A stretch of 64,000 nt of DNA from Larkinella sp. C7 (lineage in GTDB: Bacteria > Bacteroidota > Bacteroidia > Cytophagales > Spirosomataceae). Position numbers and translations under genes: made by a program. The notes below the pieces were generated by a model. It was not told where the DNA came from and did no database searches. It saw nothing but the letters and a program-made list of their open reading frames with translations. The stretch spans positions 124,001 to 188,000 of the forward strand of contig NZ_VBSL01000006.1 of NCBI RefSeq assembly GCF_006149005.1, read 5' to 3'. Below, piece by piece: positions 1-8,325 of the stretch. How positions within the stretch are numbered: position 1 is the stretch's first letter; every line of letters begins with the position of its first letter.

Positions 1-1545
1 AAGCAGATGAAAATTAGTTTGCTGGCCGTCGACGAAGCGCACTGTATTTCGGCCTGGGGCTACGATTTTCGACCTCCTTATCTCCAGATTGCAGCTTTTC
101 GCGACCTGCTGCCGGGCGTTCCGGTGGTAGCCCTGACGGCTTCGGCCACGCCGGATGTGCAGTCGGATATTGTTGAAAGGCTCGAAATGCGACAGCCGCA
201 GGTGTTCCGTCAAACGTTCGCCCGCAAGAATTTGTCGTATTCTGCGTTTTACGAAGAGAATAAAGAAGCCCGCTTGCTGAAAGTGTTGCAGGGCGTTCCG
301 GGTTCGGCCATTGTTTACGTGCGCAGTCGGCGGCAAACGCAGGACGTGGCCGAGTGGCTGCACCACCAGGGCATCCGCGCCGATTATTACCATGCGGGGT
401 TGACGGCAAAGCAACGGTCTGATAAACAGGATGCCTGGGTTCATAACCGTATACGGGTGATCGTGGCTACGAACGCCTTTGGCATGGGAATCGACAAACC
501 GGATGTTCGGACGGTGGTTCACCTGGATGTGCCGGACAGCCTGGAAGCCTATTACCAGGAAGCCGGCCGGGCGGGGCGTGACGAGAAGAAGGCGTATGCG
601 GTTTTACTGTATAGCCACAAGGACTTAAGCGACATCGAACAGCGGGTTATTCAGCAATACCAGCCGGTTGAAATGCTCCGGCGGGTGTATCAGGCACTGG
701 CGAACTACGCCAACCTGGCCATCGGTGGCGGGGAGTTTTCCGACATTGATTTCGATCTGACGGCGTTTTGTCAGGCGTTTCAATTGCCGGTAACGGACAC
801 GCATTATGCGCTGAAACAGTTGCAGTTGGAAGGTTTTATCGAGCTGAGTGAAGCCTATTTCAGTCCGTCGAAAGTGATGATTGCGGTGGATAACCGGGCG
901 TTGTATGAGTTTCAGGTCATGAATCCGCATTACGATTCCTTTCTGAAGCTGTTGCTGCGGATTTATGGGGGCGAGTTGTTCACCAATTTCGTCAGCATTT
1001 CGGAAAGTTCGCTGGCCAAAACCACGCGAATGCCGGAAACCGAGGTTCTTTCGTATCTGGAACAACTGTCGCAACGATCGATTCTGGTGTATGAAAAACA
1101 GAAAGACAAACCGCAACTGACGTTCCTGACTCCGCGTTTCGATGCCCGGAATTTGCCGGTTAACGTCATGCAACTGGAACAGCGGAAACAGCGGGATCTG
1201 GCCAAAGTACGGGCGATGGCCGATTACGTTCAAAACCCCATTCAGTGCCGAACGCGGCTGTTGCAGGCTTATTTTGGCGAAACACCCGGCGATGCCTGCG
1301 GAGTTTGCGACCACTGTTTAAGCCAGCACCAGCACCCGCCGGATTCCGACGAACTCCGGCCGCGGATTCTGCAGCATCTCGACGCTGCGGGCGGACAGGG
1401 ACTTGCACCCCGGTTGCTGGCCGATCGGTTGCATCTGACCACCGACCGGCTTTCCGCCGTTCTCCGCCAGATGCTGGCCGACGAACAGTTGCGGATCGAT
1501 GCCGCCGGTAATTTGCACAAAATGAACACAATGAATCAACGATAA
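1..1545 (+). CDS. recQ: RecQ-family ATP-dependent DNA helicase (5' end cut by window)
   Basis: RecQ helicases unwind DNA 3'-5' in recombination and replication-fork repair. The reading frame is open from base 1, so the N-terminal Walker A part lies outside the window. The visible 514 residues begin just before the DEAH box (fragment residues 11-14). They continue through the second RecA-like domain, with the motif VI region EAYYQEAGRAGRD, a RecQ-C winged-helix part and a zinc-binding cluster (Cys near 416 and CGVCDHC near 432-440). No clear HRDC domain is seen; the tail looks like a small helical or winged-helix extension. The next gene starts 4 bp after the stop, so the two may be co-transcribed. 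Family assignment is secure; the paralogue is uncertain because this phylum often has several recQ genes. Confidence 0.95.
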   Translation, partial: KQMKISLLAVDEAHCISAWGYDFRPPYLQIAAFRDLLPGVPVVALTASATPDVQSDIVERLEMRQPQVFRQTFARKNLSYSAFYEENKEARLLKVLQGVPGSAIVYVRSRRQTQDVAEWLHHQGIRADYYHAGLTAKQRSDKQDAWVHNRIRVIVATNAFGMGIDKPDVRTVVHLDVPDSLEAYYQEAGRAGRDEKKAYAVLLYSHKDLSDIEQRVIQQYQPVEMLRRVYQALANYANLAIGGGEFSDIDFDLTAFCQAFQLPVTDTHYALKQLQLEGFIELSEAYFSPSKVMIAVDNRALYEFQVMNPHYDSFLKLLLRIYGGELFTNFVSISESSLAKTTRMPETEVLSYLEQLSQRSILVYEKQKDKPQLTFLTPRFDARNLPVNVMQLEQRKQRDLAKVRAMADYVQNPIQCRTRLLQAYFGETPGDACGVCDHCLSQHQHPPDSDELRPRILQHLDAAGGQGLAPRLLADRLHLTTDRLSAVLRQMLADEQLRIDAAGNLHKMNTMNQR

Positions 1546-1549
1546 GTAC

Positions 1550-2953
1550 ATGAAAAACTCTGTTTTACGCTTGCTCCTGACCATTCTGGTGGGTTCTACT
1601 TCCTTGATGGTCCGGGCACAATACCAGCCGGGTTTGGTAAGCAGCAATTATGGGGGTATTCACCGGATGCTTCAGAATCCGTCCTCCATTGCCGGTTCGC
1701 GGTATAAATTTCAAATCATTGCCTTCACCGGCACATCTTCCGTTAATTCGTTATACACGAAATATGTGTCAAAGGGTCTGTTTCAGACGATTCAATTGCC
1801 CTATAGTCAGGGACTTAGCCTGCCTCTCCGAACGATTGGTTCCATTACGAATGCGCCCCGAACTACTTCGTATTCCGAAATTCTGGGGCCGTCCATTTTG
1901 CTCAATGTCGACGGCAACCAGACGATTGCGCTCCACACACGGATGAAAAGTTACCTGTATGGCTCCACTTTGCCCGAAAACTTAACTGAAGCGTATCGCA
2001 ACCGGCTTTTTTACAGGAACTTACAGCCGTCGGCGGGGAGCATGGATTTCAATCTGGCGCACAACAGCTACGGAGAAATTGGCCTGACCTACGGTTTGCA
2101 GGTATTCGACGGGCATTGGCACCGGTTGAATGTGGGAGCCACGGTTCGGCGGATTGTGGGCGCTCAGCTCAGTTACCTGAACGCCCGGGGCAATTACGCG
2201 ATTCTCCAGAACAACGGCGATGTGGAGAAAACGCTGGACATTACCAATCTGCAATATGAACTCGGCCAAACGACGCCCCGCAAGGATTTTGGCCTTTCGT
2301 CGGTTTTTTCCAGTGCCTACGGCAGCGGTTGGGGGTATGATCTCGGTGCTACCTATGAAATCGGCCGCCGAACCACCGGAAGGAGCTATGAATCGTATGC
2401 GTCGACAAAAGACCCGCGCCCGGCCTACTGGCTGCGGTTATCGGCAGCTTTGATGAACGGCGGAAGTATCAAATACCCGGTGGGTCAGTCGGTAACCGGA
2501 AGTGGTCGATTGACGTTTCAGCAGGAAGAACTGGAGAAATTCGGGAACGCGCCAACGGATTATCTGACGACTAAATCCGACAACCTCCCGCAGCCGTATG
2601 ATCCTGGGAAGGTCGCATTACCGCGCATGGTTCATTTTGAAGCGGATATGCGTCTGATGCCGTCCTTTTTCGTCAACGGTTTGTTGATGAAAAATCTTTC
2701 GGCGGCTTCAGCGACTCAAATGCCAAACATGCTGATTATTACGCCCCGTTTTGAAGATGAGGATGTTGAATTTGGCCTGCCGATCTCCATTATCGGTGCC
2801 GATAGCCGGGTTGCGGTTGGGATGTCAAGCCGCTTAGGCCCCATCACCCTCGGTTTCAGCGATATGGGACGGCTCTTCAGCAAGAAGGGAGATAACCGAA
2901 GTTCCATCGCCTGGATCGGTTTCTCCGTCTGGAAATGGCGGCAAAAGAATTAA
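1550..2953 (+). CDS. DUF5723-type predicted outer-membrane beta-barrel protein
   Basis: This 467-residue protein has a signal peptide (MKNSVLRLLLTILVGS, cleavage near VRAQ). Its mature start, QYQPGLVSSNYGGIHRMLQNPSSI, is of the kind seen in Bacteroidota DUF5723/PorP-like barrels, where the 'NPSS' segment is typical. The rest is rich in short alternating amphipathic segments with aromatic and Gly residues, as expected for an outer-membrane barrel. Function is unknown; members are often near gliding or secretion genes, but none is seen here. It follows recQ by 4 bp. The stop codon lies inside the left arm of a long inverted repeat shared with the convergent tpiA gene, so the protein ends in QKN because of that repeat. 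Family from recall, barrel by inference. Confidence 0.75.
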   Translation: MKNSVLRLLLTILVGSTSLMVRAQYQPGLVSSNYGGIHRMLQNPSSIAGSRYKFQIIAFTGTSSVNSLYTKYVSKGLFQTIQLPYSQGLSLPLRTIGSITNAPRTTSYSEILGPSILLNVDGNQTIALHTRMKSYLYGSTLPENLTEAYRNRLFYRNLQPSAGSMDFNLAHNSYGEIGLTYGLQVFDGHWHRLNVGATVRRIVGAQLSYLNARGNYAILQNNGDVEKTLDITNLQYELGQTTPRKDFGLSSVFSSAYGSGWGYDLGATYEIGRRTTGRSYESYASTKDPRPAYWLRLSAALMNGGSIKYPVGQSVTGSGRLTFQQEELEKFGNAPTDYLTTKSDNLPQPYDPGKVALPRMVHFEADMRLMPSFFVNGLLMKNLSAASATQMPNMLIITPRFEDEDVEFGLPISIIGADSRVAVGMSSRLGPITLGFSDMGRLFSKKGDNRSSIAWIGFSVWKWRQKN

Positions 2954-3045
2954 GAGTGAAGAGTTATGAGTGAAGAGTTGGCTGACGCCTTTGTTTTAAG
3001 CTTGCGTCGGCCAACTCATAACTCTTCACTCTTAATTCTTCACTC
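2952..3045. terminator. Long imperfect inverted repeat between convergent genes
   Basis: The left arm (2952-2988) and right arm (3004-3045) pair over more than 30 bases, with a 7-nt extra GAAGAGT block in the left arm. The element contains the stop codons of both the DUF5723 gene and tpiA and probably works as a bidirectional terminator. The left arm is purine-rich and built from repeated GAGTGAAGA-like words. It belongs to the family of hairpins described in the findings. Confidence 0.7.
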
Positions 3046-3799
3046 CCTTCACGACAAGGGTGAATTCCCGGGATTTTAGGGAAGCACCGCCAATCAGACC
3101 GCCGTCGACGTCCGGCTGGGCGAAGAGTTCGTTGGCATTTTTCTCGTTGGCACTACCCCCGTAAAGAATTGAGGTGTCGTCGGCTACTTCCTGGCCATAT
3201 TGGCTGGCGATGTGTTGCCGCAGCATGGCGTGCATTTCTTGCGCCTGGTCCGAGGTGGCGGTTAGGCCCGTGCCGATGGCCCAGATGGGTTCGTAGGCAA
3301 TGACGATGCTGGCAAACTGTTCCGGAGAAAGGTGGAACAGGCTTTCGGTCAGTTGGGTGCGTACAAAATCCAGGTGGACTTCGGTCTGGCGTTGTTCCAG
3401 CGACTCACCACAGCAGAAGATGGGCGTCAGGCCGTTGGCCAGCGCACTGTTTACTTTTTCAGCCAGTTGTGCGTTGGTTTCACCGAAATATTGCCGCCGT
3501 TCGCTGTGGCCCAGAATCACGTACCGAACACCGAGTGACTTCAGCATCGGAGCCGAAATTTCACCCGTATACGCTCCGGAAGCCTTTTCGTGGCAATTCT
3601 GAGCACCCAGTGCCACCCGTGTCTGGCCTTCCAGATAGGGTTTGAGGGTGGTAAGGTAAAGAGCCGGAGGGCACAGCACGACATTGACCTCTCCCGTTAC
3701 CTCATCTTTGATCATATTGACCACTTCCGACACCAACGCGACAGCCTCGTCGAGCGTCTTGTTCATTTTCCAGTTTCCGGCAACAATTTTTTTACGCAT
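3032..3799 (-). CDS. tpiA: Triosephosphate isomerase
   Basis: TpiA interconverts dihydroxyacetone phosphate and glyceraldehyde 3-phosphate in glycolysis and gluconeogenesis in the cytoplasm. The 255-residue product has the family length and all key motifs: GNWKMN with the catalytic Lys near residue 13, YVILGHSERR with the electrophilic His near 100, AYEPIWAIGTG with the catalytic Glu near 170, and the phosphate-binding YGGSANEKN near 215. The start is the ATG giving MRKKIVAGNWKMNK, which matches the conserved N-terminus. The gene stands alone and converges on the DUF5723 gene. Its last codons (GVKN) fall in the shared inverted repeat. Confidence 0.98.
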   Translation of the reverse strand: MRKKIVAGNWKMNKTLDEAVALVSEVVNMIKDEVTGEVNVVLCPPALYLTTLKPYLEGQTRVALGAQNCHEKASGAYTGEISAPMLKSLGVRYVILGHSERRQYFGETNAQLAEKVNSALANGLTPIFCCGESLEQRQTEVHLDFVRTQLTESLFHLSPEQFASIVIAYEPIWAIGTGLTATSDQAQEMHAMLRQHIASQYGQEVADDTSILYGGSANEKNANELFAQPDVDGGLIGGASLKSREFTLVVKGVKN

Positions 3800-3976
3800 T
3801 GGTTATTGGATGGTTTAAGCCCTGATTACGAATCGAATACAGTAAGCAGGGTGCCTCTAAACTTAATTTTACGGTTTCTTGTTCAGCCACTCGCAGGACG
3901 AAATTAGCGGTTTTTCAACAGCATTTGCCATTCGAATAAAAAGTATAAAAATTGTTGCGCAACGATTTTAAAAAAA

Positions 3977-4008
3977 TTGTGTTATTAGACAAAATAGTTG
4001 TAACTTTC
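3977..4008 (+). promoter_or_regulatory. Predicted Bacteroidota promoter for the aspartyl protease gene
   Basis: A TTG at 3977-3979, a 21-nt spacer and TAACTTTC at 4001-4008 resemble the consensus TTTG-N19-TAnnTTTG. Transcription would start about 15 nt before the ATG at 4031. The surroundings are strongly AT-rich. Confidence 0.5.
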
Positions 4009-4030
4009 TTACGTATTCACAAAAAAAGCC

Positions 4031-5284
4031 ATGAAGCTGTTTGTCGTTTTCTTCGGATTATTGCTTTGCTGGCAGGGGGTTTTAGCAAATAATGACGAGC
4101 TGAGTGAGCGATATGGGTATTTCATTGCTAATAACCGGAAGCAAACCCGGATTCCGTTCCAACTGCATTCCAATCTGATCATCGTTCCGATTCAGATTAA
4201 CAATTCTGATACACTCCACTTTATCCTCGATACCGGCGTTAGTTCGGTGATCATAACGGACCCCGCAGCCGTCCGGCGGCAGCCGCTGCGTTTCACGCGG
4301 AAAGTGAAATTAACCGGTGCCGGAGAGGGCGGTCAACTGATGGCGTCGGTAGCGATCGACAATTTGCTGATGATGGGGCATATGCGGGCAACTCATCAGA
4401 ATATCGTTGTGCTAGATGATGACATTCTGCGGCTGTCGGAATACGTCGGCGTTCCCATTCACGGTATTTTTGGCTACGAAGTGTTCAACAATTTTGTAGT
4501 AACCATCGATTTTCAGCGCCGGGAACTGGTGTTAAATACGCCCAAAAACTACCGCTATCGCCGGTCACACGGTTCGCGTTATCCCATTGCCATTCAGGAC
4601 ACCAAACCGTATACCGATGTCATGGCATTGCTCGAAGGCGGCAAAACCCTGCCAATCCGGGTGGTAATCGATACGGGTGCGGGCCATGCGCTGCTGATCA
4701 ATCGCAGCAATGGTGACGACATTCGGCTGCCCGACAAAGTGATCCGGGCGCAATTGGGGCGCGGTTTAAGTGGTGTCATCAACGGGAATCTGGGGCGGAT
4801 CGAGAAAATCCGTCTGGGAAATTTCGAGATGGACAATGTCGTGGCGTCTTTTCCCGATAGCACATCATTTGGCTTGAAAATTGCCGAACATGCCGCCGAG
4901 CGGAACGGCAATCTGGGGTGTGAAATCCTGCGCCGATTCCGGGTCACATTCAATTACCAGGACAAATACATGGTTTTGAAGCCCATCAAACGCATTTTGA
5001 AGCAATCGTTCGAACATGACATGAGCGGACTTGAACTGAAAGCGCGTGGGGACAATTTCCGGAATTATTACATCGAGAAAGTGATCGACGATTCGCCTGC
5101 CAGCCGATCCGGTTTGAGAGACGGCGATGAGGTCCTGTTTATCAACAACCTGCCAGCGGGCGACTTAAACGTGAGCGAGATCTACAAGATGCTGCAAAAA
5201 GGCGAAGGCAAGGAAGTCAGTATCCTCGTTCGGCGCAATGGCAATATCATTTTTGCGCAATTTGCGTTGAAGCGCATGATTTGA
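4031..5284 (+). CDS. Secreted pepsin/retropepsin-like aspartyl protease with C-terminal PDZ domain
   Basis: The 417-residue protein begins with a signal peptide (MKLFVVFFGLLLCWQGVLAN). It holds two aspartic-protease active-site motifs in one chain: ILDTGVSS (Asp67-Thr-Gly) and VIDTGAGHA (Asp214-Thr-Gly), each followed by a hydrophobic-Gly segment. This fits a single-chain two-lobed retropepsin-like fold. A PDZ domain occupies about residues 335-415 (DDSPASRSGLRDGDEVLFINN), as in proteases that sense peptide ends or unfolded envelope proteins. It probably acts in the periplasm or at the outer membrane. The substrate is unknown. The gene is monocistronic, with a promoter close upstream and a strong terminator just after it. 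Confidence 0.85.
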   Translation: MKLFVVFFGLLLCWQGVLANNDELSERYGYFIANNRKQTRIPFQLHSNLIIVPIQINNSDTLHFILDTGVSSVIITDPAAVRRQPLRFTRKVKLTGAGEGGQLMASVAIDNLLMMGHMRATHQNIVVLDDDILRLSEYVGVPIHGIFGYEVFNNFVVTIDFQRRELVLNTPKNYRYRRSHGSRYPIAIQDTKPYTDVMALLEGGKTLPIRVVIDTGAGHALLINRSNGDDIRLPDKVIRAQLGRGLSGVINGNLGRIEKIRLGNFEMDNVVASFPDSTSFGLKIAEHAAERNGNLGCEILRRFRVTFNYQDKYMVLKPIKRILKQSFEHDMSGLELKARGDNFRNYYIEKVIDDSPASRSGLRDGDEVLFINNLPAGDLNVSEIYKMLQKGEGKEVSILVRRNGNIIFAQFALKRMI

Positions 5285-5298
5285 GCTTAATAAAACAC

Positions 5299-5356
5299 AA
5301 AATACAGGCGGATGAATGTGAAAGAATAATCTTTCCATTTATTCGCCTGTATTTTT
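5299..5356 (+). terminator. Intrinsic terminator after the aspartyl protease gene
   Basis: A near-perfect stem pairs 5299-5318 with 5336-5355, with an inner GAAAG/CTTTC extension, and ends in a run of T. It starts 15 nt after the stop codon. The left arm is A-rich, so it may also work for the minus strand. Confidence 0.85.
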
Positions 5357-5428
5357 CGTTTTACCTAAAAAGTGACCCGATCCCGCAGGAAACAGCCACC
5401 CGGAAAACCGTCAACTACCGTGGTTTAC

Positions 5429-5668
5429 TTAAACAGACAGCGTTCCCTTGCTGTGTGCATCTTTCAACACGGCTTCAAGACCTTTCTTGTTGATGGTACG
5501 CATGGCTGAAGTAGCTACCTTCAACGTAATCCATGCTCCCTGAGACTCAAGGAAGAAGCGTTTCTTCTGCAAATTGGGATAAAACTTCCGTTTTGTTCTA
5601 TTGTTAGCGTGTGATACGTTGTTACCAACCCGCGTCCGCTTTCCTGTAATTTGACAAACTCGTGCCAT
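5429..5668 (-). CDS. rpmB: 50S ribosomal protein L28
   Basis: L28 is a small protein of the large ribosomal subunit. The 79-residue product starts [20 protein letters not shown], the conserved L28 N-terminus, followed by [16 protein letters not shown]. The frame is open for ten more codons upstream, but the ATG at 5668 is chosen because it gives exactly the family N-terminus. No rpmG (L33) follows, although rpmB-rpmG is a common pairing. Confidence 0.96.
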   Translation of the reverse strand: MARVCQITGKRTRVGNNVSHANNRTKRKFYPNLQKKRFFLESQGAWITLKVATSAMRTINKKGLEAVLKDAHSKGTLSV

Positions 5669-5695
5669 GACAATACCTGTTTCTGAATGAGCCTG

Positions 5696-5726
5696 CAAAA
5701 TTGGGGAATATTTTATTTAAATACAA
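5696..5726 (-). promoter_or_regulatory. Predicted promoter of rpmB
   Basis: On the minus strand, TTG (5726-5724), a 20-nt spacer and CAATTTTG (5703-5696) resemble TTTG-N19-TAnnTTTG with one mismatch in the -7 box. The inferred transcript start is about 20 nt before the ATG. Confidence 0.5.
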
Positions 5727-5738
5727 CCGTAACGGGTT

Positions 5739-5836
5739 AAAAGTTAAGAATTAAAGTTAAAAGTAACGCCTGACTTGTCAGTCAAAACAGGATGTTCAGG
5801 TCCGTCCTTACTCTTTATTTTTAACTCTTAATTCTT
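5739..5836. repeat. AT-rich purine/pyrimidine inverted repeat
   Basis: Arms 5739-5766 and 5808-5836 are imperfect inverted copies made of AGTTAAGAATTAAAG-like words. The right arm contains the stop codon of the DUF5522 gene and supplies its last residues. It probably terminates that gene ahead of rpmB. Confidence 0.65.
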
Positions 5837-5989
5837 CACTCCGCCCCGCCAGGGACAGTGCTTGCAGCCATTTTTGCAGCAGTAGCCGCGTTTCAGGTGA
5901 TAAACCGTTGTGAAAACGACGTATCCCTGTTCGTTGTAGTAGTAATCTTCATCATCCAGCCCTTCAATTTTGGGGTTAGTAGACGGCAT
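5828..5989 (-). CDS. DUF5522 family small Cys-rich protein
   Basis: A 53-residue protein: MPSTNPKIEGLDDEDYYYNEQ followed by a Cys-rich segment (YCCKNGCKHCPW). This Tyr-rich then C-C-K-x-G-C-x-H-C-P-W layout is that of the DUF5522 family in Bacteroidota. The clustered Cys and His suggest a metal site; the function is not known. The frame is open 28 codons further upstream, but the ATG at 5989 is preferred because homologues as I recall them start just before the acidic Tyr-rich segment. The C-terminal GVKN is encoded by the repeat that follows. Confidence 0.75.
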   Translation of the reverse strand: MPSTNPKIEGLDDEDYYYNEQGYVVFTTVYHLKRGYCCKNGCKHCPWRGGVKN

Positions 5990-6103
5990 TGTTTGTCTGA
6001 CTGAGCAAGGAAGTGTAATTTTGAAGCCATCGACTACCCATCGGCTTGGCCCTAAAATTACGCATCCGCCCACAATTTACCCACTCACCTCCCACATAGC
6101 ACT

Positions 6104-7357
6104 ATGGAAACTCTACCAACGATTTCGGCGACCCAGCAGGCCATTGACCTGGAATGGAAATACGGCGCACACAATTATAAACCGGTTCCGGTTGTGCTGA
6201 ATCGCGGAGAAGGCATTTTTCTCTGGGATGTGGAAGGACGAAAATACTTCGATTTTCTGTCGGCCTACAGCGCGGTTAGTCAGGGACATTGTCACCCCCG
6301 GATCATCAACGCCCTCATTGAACAGGCGCAACGGCTAACGCTGACGTCACGGGCTTTTCATACGGATCAGCTGGGCGTGTGTGAAAAATACCTGTGTGAC
6401 TATTTTGGCTATGATAAAGTCTTGATGATGAACTCGGGCGCGGAGGGTGGCGAAACCGCCCTGAAGCTGACGCGAAAGTGGGCCTACAAAGTGAAAGGTA
6501 TTCCGCAGAACCAGGCGAAAACGGTGTATGCAACCGGCAACTTCTGGGGTCGGACGCTGGCGGCCATTTCGTCGTCAACCGATCCCGAAAGTACCAATGA
6601 TTACGGACCGCTGTTGCCGGGGTATCTATTGATTCCGTACAACGATCTGAATGCGCTGGAGGCTATTTTTCGGAAAGAACCCCACATCGCCGGGTTTATG
6701 GTGGAGCCGATTCAGGGCGAAGCCGGGGTGGTGGTGCCAGACGAAGGCTATTTGAAAGGCGTTCGGGAATTGTGTACAAAATACAATGTGCTGTTCATTG
6801 CCGACGAGGTGCAAACCGGCATCGGACGAACCGGCAAACGCCTGGCCTGCGATCACGAAGACGTAAAACCGGATTTGCTGGTGCTCGGAAAAGCCCTATC
6901 CGGCGGAACCATGCCGGTGTCAGCCGTATTGGCCAGCGATGAAGTGATGTTGACCATCAAACCGGGGGAACACGGTTCGACTTACGGCGGAAATCCACTG
7001 GCCTGTGCTGTGACAATGGAAGCCCTGCGCGTGGTGGAAGACGAGAAGCTGGCTGAAAATGCTGCAACGATGGGTGAGGTTTTTCGGAGCCGCATGAATG
7101 CGCTGGTTGACAAAACAGCAATGGTAAAGCTGGTGCGCGGGAAAGGGTTGCTGAACGCCATCGTTATCGGCGAACATCCGGCTTACGGTGAAAAAACGTC
7201 CTGGGAAATTTGCCTGCGGTTGAAAGACAAGGGATTACTGTGCAAACCGACCCACGGCGACAAAATCCGGTTTGCTCCGCCTTTGGTCATTACCGACGAA
7301 CAGATGCAAGAAGCGTGTGATCTGATTGAACAGACCATCCTGGAATTAGAACCATAA
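6104..7357 (+). CDS. rocD: Ornithine aminotransferase (ornithine-oxo-acid transaminase)
   Basis: A class III PLP-dependent transaminase that moves the delta-amino group of ornithine to 2-oxoglutarate, giving glutamate-5-semialdehyde in arginine/proline metabolism. The 417 residues match the family length. Visible landmarks are the N-terminal [28 protein letters not shown], the PLP-binding Asp in [15 protein letters not shown], and VLGKALSGG with the Schiff-base Lys. The YGAHNY start is characteristic of OAT and separates it from acetylornithine and GABA transaminases. No proline or arginine genes adjoin it, so it appears to be a lone catabolic gene. Confidence 0.95.
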   Translation: METLPTISATQQAIDLEWKYGAHNYKPVPVVLNRGEGIFLWDVEGRKYFDFLSAYSAVSQGHCHPRIINALIEQAQRLTLTSRAFHTDQLGVCEKYLCDYFGYDKVLMMNSGAEGGETALKLTRKWAYKVKGIPQNQAKTVYATGNFWGRTLAAISSSTDPESTNDYGPLLPGYLLIPYNDLNALEAIFRKEPHIAGFMVEPIQGEAGVVVPDEGYLKGVRELCTKYNVLFIADEVQTGIGRTGKRLACDHEDVKPDLLVLGKALSGGTMPVSAVLASDEVMLTIKPGEHGSTYGGNPLACAVTMEALRVVEDEKLAENAATMGEVFRSRMNALVDKTAMVKLVRGKGLLNAIVIGEHPAYGEKTSWEICLRLKDKGLLCKPTHGDKIRFAPPLVITDEQMQEACDLIEQTILELEP

Positions 7358-7496
7358 AATCAGGTGGGTATCTGAAGCCACCATCGCCCCATCGCTGCCT
7401 TCGGGCAATTTTACCTACTAGTTTACCGCCACGCTAAACGGTTGTCAAACCGCCGGTTCGATCCCGGTTTTGGTACCCTGATCAGGACGTTTATCT

Positions 7497-7525
7497 GGGC
7501 CGCTTCGATTGGGTGGTCCCTTTTT
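7497..7525 (+). terminator. Possible intrinsic terminator downstream of rocD
   Basis: A GC-rich stem (about 7497-7503 with 7513-7519, two G-U pairs) is followed by TTTTT. It lies 140 nt after the rocD stop and before the sigma-factor gene. Confidence 0.45.
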
Positions 7526-7605
7526 CTTCATATGAAATTTTTCAAAAACGGTCGGCAAACGGTTTTAGTACAGTCGGTTGAAAAAAAATAATACCTTGTG
7601 CAACG

Positions 7606-8238
7606 TTGACCCATCATGCCGTGTCATTGAGAAGAAATTCAGCCGCATCCGATTCCTCAGGCCGCTTGGAAACAAAGTTGTATATAGACCGACATGTCGA
7701 ACTCGTAGAAAGGTGTAAACAAGGTGAAAGACGTGCTCAATACGAATTGTATAAGCATTATTCGAAAGCCATGTTCAACGTCTGTATGCGCATCCTGAAC
7801 CACGTTGGGGAGGCCGAGGATGTGTTGCAGGAAGCCTTTCTAGATGCTTTCAACAATCTCCATTCGTTCCGGAATCAATCGACGTTTGGAGCGTGGTTGA
7901 AGCAAATCGTCGTCAATCGGGCTATTAACCACCTGCGGAGCCGAAAAAGCCGCTCTGGTCTCCAATGGGTCGATCTCGACTCGCAGCGTCTGGGGGAAGA
8001 CGATGGCCTGGATGTGGCCGACACCGAACCGTTTGACGAGGACGGGATTCAACTGGAAGTGGATCGGGTGCGACAGACCATGCAGGGACTGCCGGAAGGC
8101 TATCGGGTGGTGTTATCGCTGTATTTGTTTGAAGGCTATGATCATGAGGAAATCGGAGCCGTACTGGGTATCAGCGAAACCACATCCCGGACGCAGTACA
8201 TGCGGGCAAAAAAGCGGCTTTTGGAATTGTTAAAATAA
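7606..8238 (+). CDS. ECF RNA polymerase sigma factor (sigma-70 family)
   Basis: Up to 210 residues with sigma-70 region 2 (ELYKHYSKAMFNVCMRILNHVGEAEDVLQEAFLDAF, then TFGAWLKQIVVNRAINHLR) and a region 4 helix-turn-helix near the end (GYRVVLSLYLFEGYDHEEIGAVLGISETTSRTQYMRAKKRLLELL). It should redirect RNA polymerase to envelope-stress or related promoters. The conserved part begins at LYIDRHVELVERCKQGE. No ATG precedes region 2, so translation must begin at TTG or GTG; 7606 (TTG) is the longest choice, while GTG 7621 and TTG 7627 are alternatives. Downstream is a membrane anti-sigma candidate and a DUF4097 protein, the classic layout of an ECF regulatory unit. Confidence 0.9.
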   Translation: MTHHAVSLRRNSAASDSSGRLETKLYIDRHVELVERCKQGERRAQYELYKHYSKAMFNVCMRILNHVGEAEDVLQEAFLDAFNNLHSFRNQSTFGAWLKQIVVNRAINHLRSRKSRSGLQWVDLDSQRLGEDDGLDVADTEPFDEDGIQLEVDRVRQTMQGLPEGYRVVLSLYLFEGYDHEEIGAVLGISETTSRTQYMRAKKRLLELLK

Positions 8239-8245
8239 ATTGTGC

Positions 8246-8325
8246 TTGAGTGAATGTGTGAATGAGTGAATAAAAAAGCTGTTCGAAAGCATATCACTCA
8301 ATCGCTCAATCGCTCATTCACTCAA
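8246..8325. repeat. Inverted repeat of GAGTGAAT words before the anti-sigma gene
   Basis: The left arm 8246-8271 and right arm 8294-8325 are imperfect inverted copies, both made of repeated 8-nt words related to GAGTGAAT. The right arm runs into the ATG of the next gene, so a hairpin in the mRNA would hold the start region. Confidence 0.65.

Noticed and set aside
7411-7476. tRNA-like T-arm (stem 7452-7456 with 7464-7468, loop TTCGATC) downstream of rocD
   Set aside because: No matching acceptor 5' strand, no D-arm and no proper anticodon loop could be laid out upstream; at best a degraded 3' fragment, more likely chance.
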